64,000 bases of DNA from Thalassospira profundimaris (GTDB lineage: Bacteria > Pseudomonadota > Alphaproteobacteria > Rhodospirillales > Thalassospiraceae). How positions within the stretch are numbered: the stretch's first letter is position 1; each line of letters starts with the position of its first letter. The translations under genes and the position numbers were made by a program. This document shows, piece after piece, positions 7,531-17,220 of this stretch. Below the pieces are notes generated by a model. It saw nothing but the letters and a program-made list of their open reading frames with translations, was not told where the DNA came from and ran no database searches. The DNA lies in assembly GCF_003326755.1 (NCBI RefSeq), contig NZ_JPWH01000010.1, positions 124,001 to 188,000 on the forward strand. The letters are read 5' to 3'.

Positions 7531-9330
7531 TTACAGGCGAACCTTCACATACTCGCCCGGTGCCGGGCCGATGACCTTGCGGTCACCATCGCCGGGTTTG
7601 CGGGCATCGACCTGGCCGCCGCTGCGCCGGCTGATCCAGTTTTGCCAGTCCGTCCACCATGATCCGTCATGCTGGGTGGCTTTTTCCAGCCACTGGTCCG
7701 GGTCGGCCGGGTTGCGGTTATAGGTCCAGTGGCAATATTTGTTGGCCGCTGGCGGGTTAACCACGCCTGCAATATGGCCTGATGCAGACAGAACGAACTT
7801 GACCTGACCCGAGAGCAACTGTGTCCCGGCATAAGTGGCCTTCCAGGGCGCGATATGGTCCTCGCGCGTCGAGAGGAAATAGGCCGGAATTTTGACGTCA
7901 CGCAGGTCAATGCGTTCGCCGAGAATGCTGATGCCGCCCGGTTCACGCAGCAGGTTTTTCTGATACATGTTGCGCAGATAAAAGCTGTGCATGGCCTTGG
8001 GCATCCGGGTGGAATCGGAATTCCAATAGAGCAGGTCAAACGGGAAGGGGTCTTTGCCCAGCATGTAATTGTTGACGACAAAAGACCAGATCAAATCATT
8101 GGCCCGCAGCATGTTAAAGGATGTCGCCATATCGCGACCATCAAGATAGCCTTCCTTTTCCATGCGGTGTTCCAGGCTTTCGATCTGTTCTTCATCAACA
8201 AAAACAGAAAGTTCGCCGGGCTTTTCAAAATCGGTCAGGGTGGTGAAGAAGGTCGCCGATTTAATGCGTTCATCCTTCTTTTTTGCCATATAGGCCAGAA
8301 CCGATGCCAGAAGGGTACCGCCCAGACAATAGCCAATGGCATTGACGTCATCCTCGCCGGTGGCTTCCTTGATCATGTCAAGGGCGGCAAGAACACCTTC
8401 CTGGGCGTAATCGGAGAATGATTTTTCCGCAAGCTCGCTATCGGGGTTCACCCAGGACAGCACAAATACTGTATGGCCCTGGTCCACTGCCCATTTGATA
8501 AAGGAATTTTCCGGCCGTAGATCGAGAATGTAATATTTGTTGATCCAGGGCGGTACAATCATCAGCGGGCGTTTGGCGACCTTGTCGGTTGATGGCGTGT
8601 ATTGCAGCAGTTCCATCAAATCGGTTTTGCCAATAACGGCACCCGGCGTGGTGGCGACATTTTCCCCAACCTTGAAGGCATTAAGGTCGGTCATTTTGAT
8701 TTGCAGCTTGCCTTTGCCGCGTTCCAGATCATCAAGCAGGTTTTGCAAACCCTTGACCAGATTTTCCCCGCCCGATTCGACGGTGGCGCGCAAAACTTCG
8801 GGGTTGGTCATCAAAAAATTGGTCGGCGAAATGGCATCGACGAACTGACGGGTATAAAAATCGACCTTCTGGGCGGTTTTTTCATCCAGGCCGTCCACAT
8901 CATGTACCAGCCCCTGAATCCATTGCGAGGACAGCAGATAGGACTGTTTGATGTAGTCAAAAACCTCGTTGTCCTGCCAGGCTTCGTCGCGGAAACGCCG
9001 GTCGCCCTTGGGCGGTGTGACAATCGGGTCGGCATCCTGGCCGAGCATGCGCAGGGTGGTGTTTTGCCACAATTGCATGTAATTCTGCCAAAGCTGCATC
9101 TGTGCCTCGACCAGTTTGGTCGGATTTTGCATCATATGCGTGCACAGTTCCATGAAGGCGGAACCGATATTTAACGGGTCGGGATCGGCGATTTCGGGGT
9201 CTTCGGCCTGGCGTGCCAGAAAATCCGCGACAAGACGCTGGCTCCTTTCGGCAATTTCGGCCATCGTGGCCGAGAGCTCTTCGGGGTCGGGATGTTGATT
9301 TCCGGTTTCGCTGGCCTGTTGATCGGTCAT
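7531..9330 (-). CDS. phaC: Class I poly(3-hydroxyalkanoate) synthase
   Basis: This enzyme polymerises 3-hydroxyacyl-CoA into storage polyester at the granule surface. The 599-aa length matches class I PhaC. The catalytic triad of the alpha/beta-hydrolase fold is visible: C335 in the lipase-like box GYCLGG, D491 in STREDHIAP and H519 in SASGHIAGV. The start at 9330 follows a good AAGGAAGG sequence; an in-frame TTG upstream (9405) is rejected because it would run into the promoter. No phaA, phaB or phasin gene is adjacent, so granule genes must lie elsewhere. Confidence 0.97.
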   Translation of the reverse strand: MTDQQASETGNQHPDPEELSATMAEIAERSQRLVADFLARQAEDPEIADPDPLNIGSAFMELCTHMMQNPTKLVEAQMQLWQNYMQLWQNTTLRMLGQDADPIVTPPKGDRRFRDEAWQDNEVFDYIKQSYLLSSQWIQGLVHDVDGLDEKTAQKVDFYTRQFVDAISPTNFLMTNPEVLRATVESGGENLVKGLQNLLDDLERGKGKLQIKMTDLNAFKVGENVATTPGAVIGKTDLMELLQYTPSTDKVAKRPLMIVPPWINKYYILDLRPENSFIKWAVDQGHTVFVLSWVNPDSELAEKSFSDYAQEGVLAALDMIKEATGEDDVNAIGYCLGGTLLASVLAYMAKKKDERIKSATFFTTLTDFEKPGELSVFVDEEQIESLEHRMEKEGYLDGRDMATSFNMLRANDLIWSFVVNNYMLGKDPFPFDLLYWNSDSTRMPKAMHSFYLRNMYQKNLLREPGGISILGERIDLRDVKIPAYFLSTREDHIAPWKATYAGTQLLSGQVKFVLSASGHIAGVVNPPAANKYCHWTYNRNPADPDQWLEKATQHDGSWWTDWQNWISRRSGGQVDARKPGDGDRKVIGPAPGEYVKVRL

Positions 9331-9522
9331 GGCGCCTTCCTTTATGATATCGCCCGTCATAATTGGCACGTAGGTTGAAACACTGCTTGATCCCAAGCAT
9401 ATCATATCCTTAGACTTTCGCAGCCTAACGTGCCACGAGGGGATGATACAAGAAATATAACATGACGTGTTTGTCGCAGATCATTTGCACGCGGTTTTTT
9501 ATTATTGGAGCGAAGAATATCA

Positions 9523-11043
9523 ATGGGTGTCTCGAAACGGACTTTGCGCGCCGGGCATAAACAGCCGGGCTTGCGCGGCCTTCTTAAAGCAGGGTCAGCA
9601 TTGGCTGTGATCTTGATGCTGGGGGCCTGTTCGTCGGTGCCTGATGCCATCAATCCCGCGGAATGGGGCAGAAATATTGGCGATGCCTTTTCCGGGCAGG
9701 AGGGGCCGCAAAAATCGCAGGAGCCGATTCCCGGCCAGGACCAGGATTATCCGCGCCTTGCCGATACCCCGGATCGCCCGGTGGTGGCGAATGAGGGCGA
9801 ACGTCAAACGCTTTTGGCGGGCCTGGCCGCAGACCGTGCAAATGCCCGCTATACGGCGGCACCGGCGCAGACCGGGCAGGCAGCCAAGGATAATTCCCAA
9901 CCCGTAATGCCGTCTGCCTCAACCGGCAGCCAACCGGAGAGCGGGGCCAATTCTGTATCTTCGGCGGCGACGCAATCCGCCTCAAAAACGCCTGAAACAC
10001 TGCCTGAACCGGCCAAATCCATGCCCGAACCCAAACCGGCAGATTTGAAGGTCACGCCGCTTTCCAAGGAAGACGCATCGTCAAGCGGGTCGCGCATTGT
10101 TGATCAATGGAATGCCAAAGCCGCTCAGCAGCCAGCGCCCGTTCCCAAACCGGTGGATGTTCCTGCCGAGCCGAATTTGACGGCAAAGGATGTTGCGCCT
10201 GCTGCTGGCGAAACCCGCGCAGAACAGGCGGCACGGGCCGAGAGTGACGCGACATTGCGCGATGCACCGCCCGTTCCGGCGGCGCCCAATCTGGCACCGA
10301 AAAAATTGCAGGCTGAACCGCCTGTTCCGGGCAAGGTTTCATCAACGCAATCTTCGGCAAAGGCGGATCCGGCTGCATCTGCGGCTGCGGCCGAAGACCC
10401 GGTCATGAGCCAGTATAAAAAACGCCTTGCCGAAGGCGAGGGGCAGTTTGACCCGGCACCCATGCCCTCAAATACCGGAAACAAGGCATCGGGTGATTTT
10501 GACTATTCGATGTATAACGACAATGGGTCGGTCAAGGTGGATGAAAGCCAGCTTCAGGATGGCGTACCCCCGGCACCCGCACTTGAGGGAAATGGCCCGG
10601 CGGTTGAACAGCTTGGCGAAACGCCCGATGAATTGCTGGCATCGCGTCTCGGAGTCAAGGCTGTTGACCAGCTTTCCGATGCAACCGCCAAGTCACAGGT
10701 GGCGCAAATCCAGTTTGCTTACGGGTCGGCGAAACTGTCATCGGTGGATGTGGGCGTGTTGCGCAAGGTGTCGCTTGCCTGGAAAAAACATCGCAAGGCC
10801 CATGTGATGGTGATTGGTCATGCGTCCTCCAAAACCGAGAACATGTCCCTGGCCGAACATGAAAAAGCCAACCGCATGATTTCCGAACGTCGGGCATCTG
10901 CCGTGATCAACCAGTTGCTGGCACTCGGTGTTAACCCTGACGCGATCTATGTTTCGGCCGAAGGCGCGTCTGATCCCCGCTATTTTGAAGGGGTTCCCGC
11001 CGGTGAGGCCGGAAACCGCCGTGTTGAAATCTTTATGGATTAA
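9523..11043 (+). CDS. OmpA-family outer-membrane lipoprotein with long Pro/Ala linker
   Basis: The N-terminus has a lipoprotein signal with lipobox LGAC, so the mature protein is lipid-anchored. Residues about 40-390 are low-complexity, rich in Pro, Ala, Ser and Glu, and probably disordered. The C-terminal 110 residues form an OmpA-type peptidoglycan-binding domain (IQFAYGSAKL, then VIGHASSKTE, then NRRVEIFMD). The likely role is to tether the outer membrane to the cell wall across a long flexible spacer. The ATG at 9523 is chosen over a TTG at 9505 since it follows a GGAG. It is monocistronic, with its own strong terminator. Confidence 0.88.
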   Translation: MGVSKRTLRAGHKQPGLRGLLKAGSALAVILMLGACSSVPDAINPAEWGRNIGDAFSGQEGPQKSQEPIPGQDQDYPRLADTPDRPVVANEGERQTLLAGLAADRANARYTAAPAQTGQAAKDNSQPVMPSASTGSQPESGANSVSSAATQSASKTPETLPEPAKSMPEPKPADLKVTPLSKEDASSSGSRIVDQWNAKAAQQPAPVPKPVDVPAEPNLTAKDVAPAAGETRAEQAARAESDATLRDAPPVPAAPNLAPKKLQAEPPVPGKVSSTQSSAKADPAASAAAAEDPVMSQYKKRLAEGEGQFDPAPMPSNTGNKASGDFDYSMYNDNGSVKVDESQLQDGVPPAPALEGNGPAVEQLGETPDELLASRLGVKAVDQLSDATAKSQVAQIQFAYGSAKLSSVDVGVLRKVSLAWKKHRKAHVMVIGHASSKTENMSLAEHEKANRMISERRASAVINQLLALGVNPDAIYVSAEGASDPRYFEGVPAGEAGNRRVEIFMD

Positions 11044-11078
11044 TCAGCGTAAAAAAGGTACATCCTTCGAATTGTACG

Positions 11079-11119
11079 GCGCGCCACCTGGATTTAGCCG
11101 GGTGGCGCGCAATTTTTTT
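11079..11119 (+). terminator. Strong terminator after the OmpA-like gene
   Basis: A perfect 10-bp stem (gcgcgccacc with ggtggcgcgc) closes a 12-base loop and is followed by aattttttt. Confidence 0.9.
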
Positions 11120-11183
11120 CACCATGAGGTCGTCTTTTTCGCATAAAATTGTGCAAAGACGAATTTGACAAGGATACAGGATA

Positions 11184-12425
11184 ATGTCCTCTGAATTTCA
11201 CCGCGTAAAACGTTTGCCCCCGTATGTCTTCGCTGAAGTCAATGCGATGAAGGCGGCGGCGCGGCGAGCGGGCGAGGATATTATCGATTTTGGCATGGGC
11301 AACCCGGACCCGGCCACACCGCAGCACATTGTCGATAAACTGGTCGAAACGGTGCAAAACCCGCGCACGCATGGCTATTCCATGTCGCGTGGTATTCCCG
11401 GTTTGCGCAAGGCGCTGGCGGCCTATTATGGCCGTCGTTTCGGCGTGGATGTGGACCCGGAAACCGAAACCGTTGTCACCATCGGCTCCAAGGAAGGGCT
11501 TGCCAACCTGGCGGCGGCCATTACCAGCCCCGGTGACATTATTTTGGTGCCCAATCCCAGCTATCCGATTCATGCCTTTGGCTTCATCATTGCCGGGGCG
11601 GCATTGCGGCATATCCCCATCGGGCATGATGACCAGGGCACCTTTAATGCCGAAAGCTTTATGGAGCAGTTGCACCGGGCGGTGAAACATTCCGTACCCA
11701 AGCCCAGTGCGGTGGTGCTGAACTTCCCGGCCAATCCGACGGCGCTGACGGTGGATCTGAATTTCTATCAGGAAGTGGTCGATTTCTGCTGCGAGCATGA
11801 AATTTATATCCTGTCGGATATTGCCTATTCGGAAATCTATTTCGATGGCAATCCGCCGCCCTCGATTTTGCAGGTTCCGCGCGCCAAGGAAATTGCCGTC
11901 GAGTTTTATTCGCTGTCAAAAACCTATTCGATGGCGGGGTGGCGTATCGGTTTTGCCACGGGCAATAAAAAGCTGATCAATGCGCTGACGCGGATTAAAT
12001 CCTATCTGGATTATGGGGCCTTTACCCCGGTGCAGGTGGCGGCAACGGCGGCGCTGAACGGCCCGCAGGATTGCGTGGAGGAATTTCGCAATCTGTATCG
12101 CGAACGGCGCGATATTTTCATCGAGGGTATGCAATCAGCCGGGTGGAATGTACCGTCGCCCCAGGCGACCATGTTTGCCTGGGCACCGATCCCCGAGCCG
12201 TTTGCCGAACTGGGCTCGCTTGATTTTTCCAAGCTGTTATTGCAGGAAGCCGGGGTGGCGGTGGCGCCGGGCCTTGGCTTTGGCGAATATGGGGACCGCC
12301 ATGTGCGCATTGCCCTGGTGGAAAACAAGCATCGCATTCGCCAGGCCAATCGCAATATCAAACAGTTCTTCCAGAAATGTCCCGATGCAGAATCTGCACG
12401 GGAACTGTTGAAGAAAACCCGTTGA
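11184..12425 (+). CDS. Class I aminotransferase, AlaC / LL-DAP aminotransferase-like
   Basis: A 413-aa fold-type I PLP enzyme. The PLP lysine is K246 in SLSKTYSMAGWR, with N184 (FPANPTA), D212 and Y215 (SDIAYSE) completing the cofactor site. The N-terminal signature (IIDFGMGNPDPATP) fits the group containing E. coli AlaC (glutamate-pyruvate aminotransferase) and DapL-like enzymes. Which substrate it uses is not settled by sequence. It is upstream of homoserine dehydrogenase, separated by a hairpin, which links it to aspartate-family or alanine metabolism. Confidence 0.9.
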   Translation: MSSEFHRVKRLPPYVFAEVNAMKAAARRAGEDIIDFGMGNPDPATPQHIVDKLVETVQNPRTHGYSMSRGIPGLRKALAAYYGRRFGVDVDPETETVVTIGSKEGLANLAAAITSPGDIILVPNPSYPIHAFGFIIAGAALRHIPIGHDDQGTFNAESFMEQLHRAVKHSVPKPSAVVLNFPANPTALTVDLNFYQEVVDFCCEHEIYILSDIAYSEIYFDGNPPPSILQVPRAKEIAVEFYSLSKTYSMAGWRIGFATGNKKLINALTRIKSYLDYGAFTPVQVAATAALNGPQDCVEEFRNLYRERRDIFIEGMQSAGWNVPSPQATMFAWAPIPEPFAELGSLDFSKLLLQEAGVAVAPGLGFGEYGDRHVRIALVENKHRIRQANRNIKQFFQKCPDAESARELLKKTR

Positions 12426-12446
12426 TAGCCGATAAAGCAATTTGTG

Positions 12447-12480
12447 TTTCGCCTGGGACATGTCCCGGGCGAAATTTTAT
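12447..12480 (+). terminator. Long hairpin between aminotransferase and hom
   Basis: The arms tttcgcc and ggcgaaa, together with an inner ggga/tccc pairing, give a nearly perfect stem around acatgt, followed by attttat. It could terminate or attenuate transcription before hom. Confidence 0.6.
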
Positions 12481-12548
12481 GTGCGCAAAGGCCTGTTTTG
12501 TGGTCTTTGTCATCTGTCGGAAAACCAACTACCGCATGAGGAGTTATC

Positions 12549-13853
12549 GTGCAAAACGTCGTTAAAATCGGTGTGGCAGGCCTGGGTACGGTCGGTGCCG
12601 GAACCGTTAAACTGCTGAGTGAACACAGGGACAATCTGACGGACCGTTCCGGGTCGCCGATGATTGTTACAGCAGTATCGGCGCGCGATCGAACTCGGGA
12701 CCGTGGTTTTTCAACCGATGGACTGACCTGGTATGAAGATGCCCGCGACATGGCCCAGGATGCCAATGTCGATGTGATTGTCGAAACCATTGGCGGGTCC
12801 GATGGTATTGCCTATGAGCTTTGCAAAACCGCGCTTGAGGCGGGCAAGCATGTCGTGACCGCCAACAAGGCCCTGATTGCCCTGCATGGTGTGGAACTGG
12901 CCCGCATTGCAGATGCCAACAATGTGACCATCGCCTATGAGGCTGCCGTTGCCGGGGGGGTCCCGGTGATCAAGGCATTGCGCGAGGGATTGTCGGGCAA
13001 TGTGGTGTCGCGTGTGACCGGCATTTTGAATGGGACGTGCAATTATATCCTGACCACCATGCGCGAACAGGGGCGTGATTTTGCCGATGTTCTGGCCGAA
13101 GCGCAAAAGCTGGGCTATGCCGAGGCCGATCCCAGCTTTGATGTGGATGGCATTGATGCGGCACATAAACTTGCGATTCTGACCAGCCTGGCCTTTGGCG
13201 TTGAAGTGGATTTTGATGCCATTGCCGTTGAGGGCATTCGCTCTGTTTCGGCCCTGGACATCCAGATGGCCGAGGAACTTGGGTATCGCATCAAGCTTTT
13301 GGGTATTGCCAAACAAACACCCGAGGGCATTGAACAGCGTGTGTCGCCGGTTTTGGTGGATCGCAATACCCAGATTTCCAAGGTCGAAGGGGTGTTTAAC
13401 GCCGTTGCCCTGGAGGGCGATTATGTTGGCCCGGTGATTTTGCAGGGGCGCGGCGCAGGGGAACGCCCGACGGCATCTGCCGTTGTTGCTGACCTGGTGG
13501 ACATTGCAGCCGGTCGTAAAACGCCGGTTTTTGGTGTTGCGGCGGAACGCCTTAAAAAGAATGTGCGCGCGCCAATCGAAAAGCATATCGGGGCCTATTA
13601 TTTGCGCCTGATGGTTTGGGACCGGCCGGGTGTGATGGCCGAAGTCACCGCAGCATTGGCGCGTAATGGTGTTTCGATGGCCTCCATGATCCAGCAGGGG
13701 CGGGCGGAAACCGAGGGCGGCGTTGTGCCGGTGGTTTTCATTACCCATGAAACCAATGAAGGATCGATGCTGGAGGCCCTGGCGACGATTTCGGCGTTTG
13801 AAAGCAATTCACAGCCGCCGGTTTTGATGCGCATTGAAAATTTCGCGTCGTAA
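12549..13853 (+). CDS. hom: Homoserine dehydrogenase
   Basis: This enzyme reduces aspartate semialdehyde to homoserine, the branch point to threonine and methionine. It begins with the NAD(P)-binding motif GVAGLGTVGAGT, continues with the catalytic domain (AVAGGVPVIKALREGL, GILNGTCNYIL, EADPSFDVDGIDAAHKL) and ends with an ACT regulatory domain (about residues 350-430), the usual site of threonine feedback. The start is a GTG after GAGGAG. At 434 aa it is the normal bacterial length and is not fused to aspartokinase. Confidence 0.97.
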   Translation: MQNVVKIGVAGLGTVGAGTVKLLSEHRDNLTDRSGSPMIVTAVSARDRTRDRGFSTDGLTWYEDARDMAQDANVDVIVETIGGSDGIAYELCKTALEAGKHVVTANKALIALHGVELARIADANNVTIAYEAAVAGGVPVIKALREGLSGNVVSRVTGILNGTCNYILTTMREQGRDFADVLAEAQKLGYAEADPSFDVDGIDAAHKLAILTSLAFGVEVDFDAIAVEGIRSVSALDIQMAEELGYRIKLLGIAKQTPEGIEQRVSPVLVDRNTQISKVEGVFNAVALEGDYVGPVILQGRGAGERPTASAVVADLVDIAAGRKTPVFGVAAERLKKNVRAPIEKHIGAYYLRLMVWDRPGVMAEVTAALARNGVSMASMIQQGRAETEGGVVPVVFITHETNEGSMLEALATISAFESNSQPPVLMRIENFAS

Positions 13854-13874
13854 CAAAACAAAAAAAAGACATAT

Positions 13875-13912
13875 GCGCCCCGCAGGTTTACACCAGCGGG
13901 GCGTTATAACTT
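13875..13912 (+). other. Stem-loop between hom and glpX
   Basis: Arms cgccccgc (13876-13883) and gcggggcg (13896-13903) pair perfectly, but only a short AT-rich tail follows. It may be a weak terminator or an RNA-stability element, because hom and glpX are often co-transcribed. Confidence 0.45.
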
Positions 13913-13994
13913 TGGGTCAACCAAAGCAATTCGCCTACCGGGAAGAATGAGACGGGGCCCCCAGACCCCGCACCAACAGACAAGGACGGAAGAT

Positions 13995-14954
13995 ATGGAT
14001 CGAAATCTTGCGCTTGAAACAGTACGCGTGACCGAAGCAGCCGCACTGGCCTGCTCGGGGTTGATGGGACGCGGCGATGAAAAGGCAGCCGACCAGGCCG
14101 CGGTTGATGCCATGCGCAACGCGCTGAACAGCCTGGATATTCGCGGCACTGTCGTGATTGGCGAGGGCGAGCGCGACGAAGCCCCGATGCTTTATATCGG
14201 CGAAGAAGTTGGCAGCGGCGAAGGCCCGGAAATCGATATTGCGCTGGACCCGCTGGAAGGGACGACCATTTGCGCAACCGGCGGCCCCAACTCGCTGGCT
14301 GTGGTGGCAATGGCGGAAAAAGGCGGCTTTTTGAACGCGCCCGATACCTATATGCAGAAAATCGCCGTTGGCGGTGGTTTGCCCGATGACGTGATTGACC
14401 TTGATGCAACGGCGGGTGAAAACCTGAAAAGCTTGGCCCAGGCCAAAGGCTGCGATGTTTCTGACCTGGTTGCTTGTATCCTGAACCGTCCGCGCCACGA
14501 GGAACTGATTGCCAAGACCCGCGAAGCGGGCGCGCGCATCATGCTGATTGATGATGGCGACGTGGCTGGTGTGATTGCGACCTCGCAAAAAACATCGGGC
14601 ATCGATATTTACATGGGCACGGGCGGAGCCCCGGAAGGGGTGCTGGCCGCTGCCGCACTGCGTTGCATTGGCGGGCAGTTTCAGGGCCGTTTGCTGTTTC
14701 GCAATGATGATGAAATTGCCCGTGCCCATAAATGGGGTATCGAGGATCTGCACCGCAAATACACCCTGACCGAACTGGCCAGGGGCAATGTCATGTTTGC
14801 CGCCACCGGTGTGACCGACGGGGCGATGTTGCGCGGTGTGCGCCGTTTTGCCCAGGGGGCTGAAACCGAATCAATCGTGATGCGCAGCCAGAGTGGTACC
14901 GTGCGGTATATTCGCGCCGTTCACGATTTCAGCCGCAAGGTTTGGTATAAATAA
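13995..14954 (+). CDS. glpX: Class II fructose-1,6-bisphosphatase
   Basis: The 319-aa protein dephosphorylates fructose 1,6-bisphosphate in gluconeogenesis. Family motifs are present: VIGEGERDEAPMLYIGE, IDIALDPLEGTT (metal-binding aspartates and glutamate) and the late segment YMGTGGAPEGVLAAAAL. The ATG at 13995 follows AAGGACGGAAG; an in-frame ATG 48 bases upstream is in the leader. It is followed by a strong terminator. Confidence 0.96.
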   Translation: MDRNLALETVRVTEAAALACSGLMGRGDEKAADQAAVDAMRNALNSLDIRGTVVIGEGERDEAPMLYIGEEVGSGEGPEIDIALDPLEGTTICATGGPNSLAVVAMAEKGGFLNAPDTYMQKIAVGGGLPDDVIDLDATAGENLKSLAQAKGCDVSDLVACILNRPRHEELIAKTREAGARIMLIDDGDVAGVIATSQKTSGIDIYMGTGGAPEGVLAAAALRCIGGQFQGRLLFRNDDEIARAHKWGIEDLHRKYTLTELARGNVMFAATGVTDGAMLRGVRRFAQGAETESIVMRSQSGTVRYIRAVHDFSRKVWYK

Positions 14955-15000
14955 CCCGCTTCGTTTGGCGGTTTTAGTCCGGCGGACGGACTGAACATTC

Positions 15001-15030
15001 ATGGGGTGCTGCGGCACCCCATTTTTTTAT
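15001..15030 (+). terminator. Strong terminator after glpX
   Basis: A perfect 9-bp stem (atggggtgc with gcaccccat) and a 4-base loop are followed by tttttt. Confidence 0.9.
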
Positions 15031-15164
15031 GGCAGAAATCCGCCATTTATTTGAATTGTGCGGCAAAAATATGCGTTGCCGCAACAATATGCGGAACCTT
15101 TCTCGTTTTATCGGCGTTTTGTTTCAAAATCTTTTAAACAAACCCGTAAATGGGAAAAAAGGTT

Positions 15165-15620
15165 ATGGACACGAGCAACGAGGATCAGGCCGCCCCCGGC
15201 CGGGGGATTGGTTATTGGGCGGTTATCGCTCTGGCAATTGTGATTTTGTGTATTGGCATGCCGATTTTTGCCGGTGGGGTCTGGCTGATCATGCTGGGCG
15301 CATCGAGCTTTTATGCCCTGGCCGGGGCCGGGCTTTTCCTGACCGGCTTTTTCATGATGCGCATGTCGATGCTGGGGTTTTGGTTTTATCTGCTGACCTT
15401 TATGGGCACGGCAGCCTGGACTGTCAGTGATGTGGGAATGGATATGGATGCCCTTTTCCAGCGCCTGGCTGTCCCCTTTATCGCCCTGTTACTGGTGTTT
15501 CTGGCATCCCCCCGCTTGTGGCGGGGCGGTCGTGCGGCGCGACATAATCCTGCCCGTCAACCGGCCAGCAAGGGGGCGGTGCCGTCGATGGCTTTTTCTT
15601 CGCCCGATAAAAATGTCTGA
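15165..15620 (+). CDS. Small membrane protein resembling the N-terminal domain of PQQ glucose dehydrogenase
   Basis: The 151-aa protein has four hydrophobic helices and a cytoplasmic, arginine-rich tail. The pattern GVWLIMLGASSFYALAGAG, then a second helix, then GTAAWTVSDVGMDMDALFQRL, resembles the membrane anchor that precedes the beta-propeller of membrane-bound PQQ dehydrogenases of the glucose/quinate type. No propeller domain follows, so this would be a free-standing anchor; what it pairs with is unknown. The ATG at 15165 follows AAAAGG; an ATG five codons earlier is also open. The similarity is by eye and moderate. Confidence 0.7.
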   Translation: MDTSNEDQAAPGRGIGYWAVIALAIVILCIGMPIFAGGVWLIMLGASSFYALAGAGLFLTGFFMMRMSMLGFWFYLLTFMGTAAWTVSDVGMDMDALFQRLAVPFIALLLVFLASPRLWRGGRAARHNPARQPASKGAVPSMAFSSPDKNV

Positions 15621-15710
15621 CGGGGATTAAAGGTAACGGGCCCTAGAAAACCGTTAGAAAGCCGTTTGCCGCAATGGCGCGTGTGCTGCTTTTTTGAAAT
15701 GCGCCATCAT

Positions 15711-15748
15711 ATCCGCAGGGCCGGGTTATTCCGGGACTGCGGATTTTT
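15711..15748 (+). terminator. Terminator after the small membrane protein
   Basis: Arms atccgcag (15711-15718) and ctgcggat (15737-15744) with an inner cgg/ccg pairing run into ttttgtt. Confidence 0.75.
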
Positions 15749-15832
15749 GTTGCAGTGCCTATCAAGCTGGGTTAAATCCTTCGCCCCCTTTCGCGGGGAT
15801 TGCTATTTTAACAGTTTGGAAAGGTTGCACGC

Positions 15833-17125
15833 ATGTCCGAAATAATCGCGCTGGATTTTGGCACCACCAATTCTGTTCTTGCCGTGGCGGACAAAGCAGG
15901 AAATGTGCAATCCGCCAGCTTTGACCTTGGCAATTCCCACTTTGATACCTATCGCACCATTTTGTACCTTTGGCAGGAACAGGATATTCGGGTTGCGGGT
16001 TCAATGCCGCAACTGCGCAGCTGTTCCGGTCCTTTTGCGATCGAGGAGTATCAGCGCGAAAGCCAGGATTGTCGCCTGATCCAGTCGATCAAGTCCTATC
16101 TGGCGGCCAAGGATTTTGAAGGCACCGAGATTTTTGGCAATCTTTTCACGCTTGAAGACCTGATCGCGCTGTTTTTAAACCAGCTTCATCATCACGCCGA
16201 AAATGATTTGGGCCATTTGGGGCGGCGGGTCATTGCCGGGCGTCCTGTGACATTTGCGGGGCCCCGTCCGGACAATGCCTTTGCCGAGGCCCGCTTGCGG
16301 GCCGCCTATGAACAGGCGGGTTTCGACGTCGAGGCCGTGGTGTACGAGCCTTTGGCAGCATCCTATTATTACGGGCGGACGCTCGAACAGCCGGAAACCG
16401 TTTTGGTCGCCGACTTTGGCGGCGGGACGAGCGACTTTTCGGTGATCCGGTTTCAACCGGGCAAAGGCATTGCCGGGGTGCAGGCGTTGGCCCATACGGG
16501 TCTTGGCATTGCTGGCGACAGTTTTGACTATCGCATCATCCAGAATGCCATTTGGCCGCGTTTGGGTTTTGGCACCAATTACCGGGCAATGGGCGGCACC
16601 CTGCCGGTGCCACGGCAATATTACACCGCATTTGCCCGCTGGCATTATCTGTCGATGATGCACAACCAGCGCACCATGACCGATTTGCAGGCGATTATTC
16701 GCACCGCCGAAAGTGCCGATGACATTGCCGACCTTGTGACCATTATCGAGGATGAACTGGGCTTTTTCCTGTATCAATCGGTGTCCAGAGCCAAGGCGGA
16801 ATTGTCATCCCAGGGGGAAACGCGGCTGCAATTCAAGCATGGTGGCGTTGAAATTGACGAAAAACTGACCCGTGCCGATTTTGAAAGCTGGATCAGCCCC
16901 GATATCGCCGAGATCGAGAAGGCCGCCAAAGACTGCCTTGATCAGGCCGGTTTGCAGGCTTCGGATATTTCCAAGGTCTTTATGACCGGCGGCACATCCT
17001 ATGTCCCGGCTGTGCGCCACCTGTTTGAAGACGGTTTTGGCAAGGAACGGGTTGAAATTGGCCAGCCTTTCCTGTCGGTCGCACATGGCCTGGCGATGAT
17101 TGCCGCAGATGAAAATATCGTCTGA
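15833..17125 (+). CDS. Hsp70-like ATPase (YegD-type), no substrate-binding domain
   Basis: The 430-aa protein has the Hsp70/actin nucleotide-binding motifs: phosphate-1 ALDFGTTNS near the N-terminus, phosphate-2 VADFGGGTSDFSV in the middle and the adenosine motif FMTGGTSYVPAV near the end. It stops where the ATPase domain stops, so the peptide-binding domain of DnaK is absent, as in E. coli YegD. The cellular role of this group is poorly known. It stands alone, with a terminator upstream and a TetR gene starting 130 bases downstream. Confidence 0.88.
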   Translation: MSEIIALDFGTTNSVLAVADKAGNVQSASFDLGNSHFDTYRTILYLWQEQDIRVAGSMPQLRSCSGPFAIEEYQRESQDCRLIQSIKSYLAAKDFEGTEIFGNLFTLEDLIALFLNQLHHHAENDLGHLGRRVIAGRPVTFAGPRPDNAFAEARLRAAYEQAGFDVEAVVYEPLAASYYYGRTLEQPETVLVADFGGGTSDFSVIRFQPGKGIAGVQALAHTGLGIAGDSFDYRIIQNAIWPRLGFGTNYRAMGGTLPVPRQYYTAFARWHYLSMMHNQRTMTDLQAIIRTAESADDIADLVTIIEDELGFFLYQSVSRAKAELSSQGETRLQFKHGGVEIDEKLTRADFESWISPDIAEIEKAAKDCLDQAGLQASDISKVFMTGGTSYVPAVRHLFEDGFGKERVEIGQPFLSVAHGLAMIAADENIV

Positions 17126-17220
17126 CGGGGCATTCTGGTCAGCAGATATTTTGCCCGGCGGGGCAGGCGTGGTGGTTTGCTAGTTTGCCCTGTTCTCCCT
17201 GTCATCCCTGTCCGCAGATG

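Noticed and set aside
12711..13748. A 345-codon minus-strand frame opposite hom
   Set aside because: It is antisense to a well-conserved enzyme and rich in Asn/His/Gly typical of mirrored frames.
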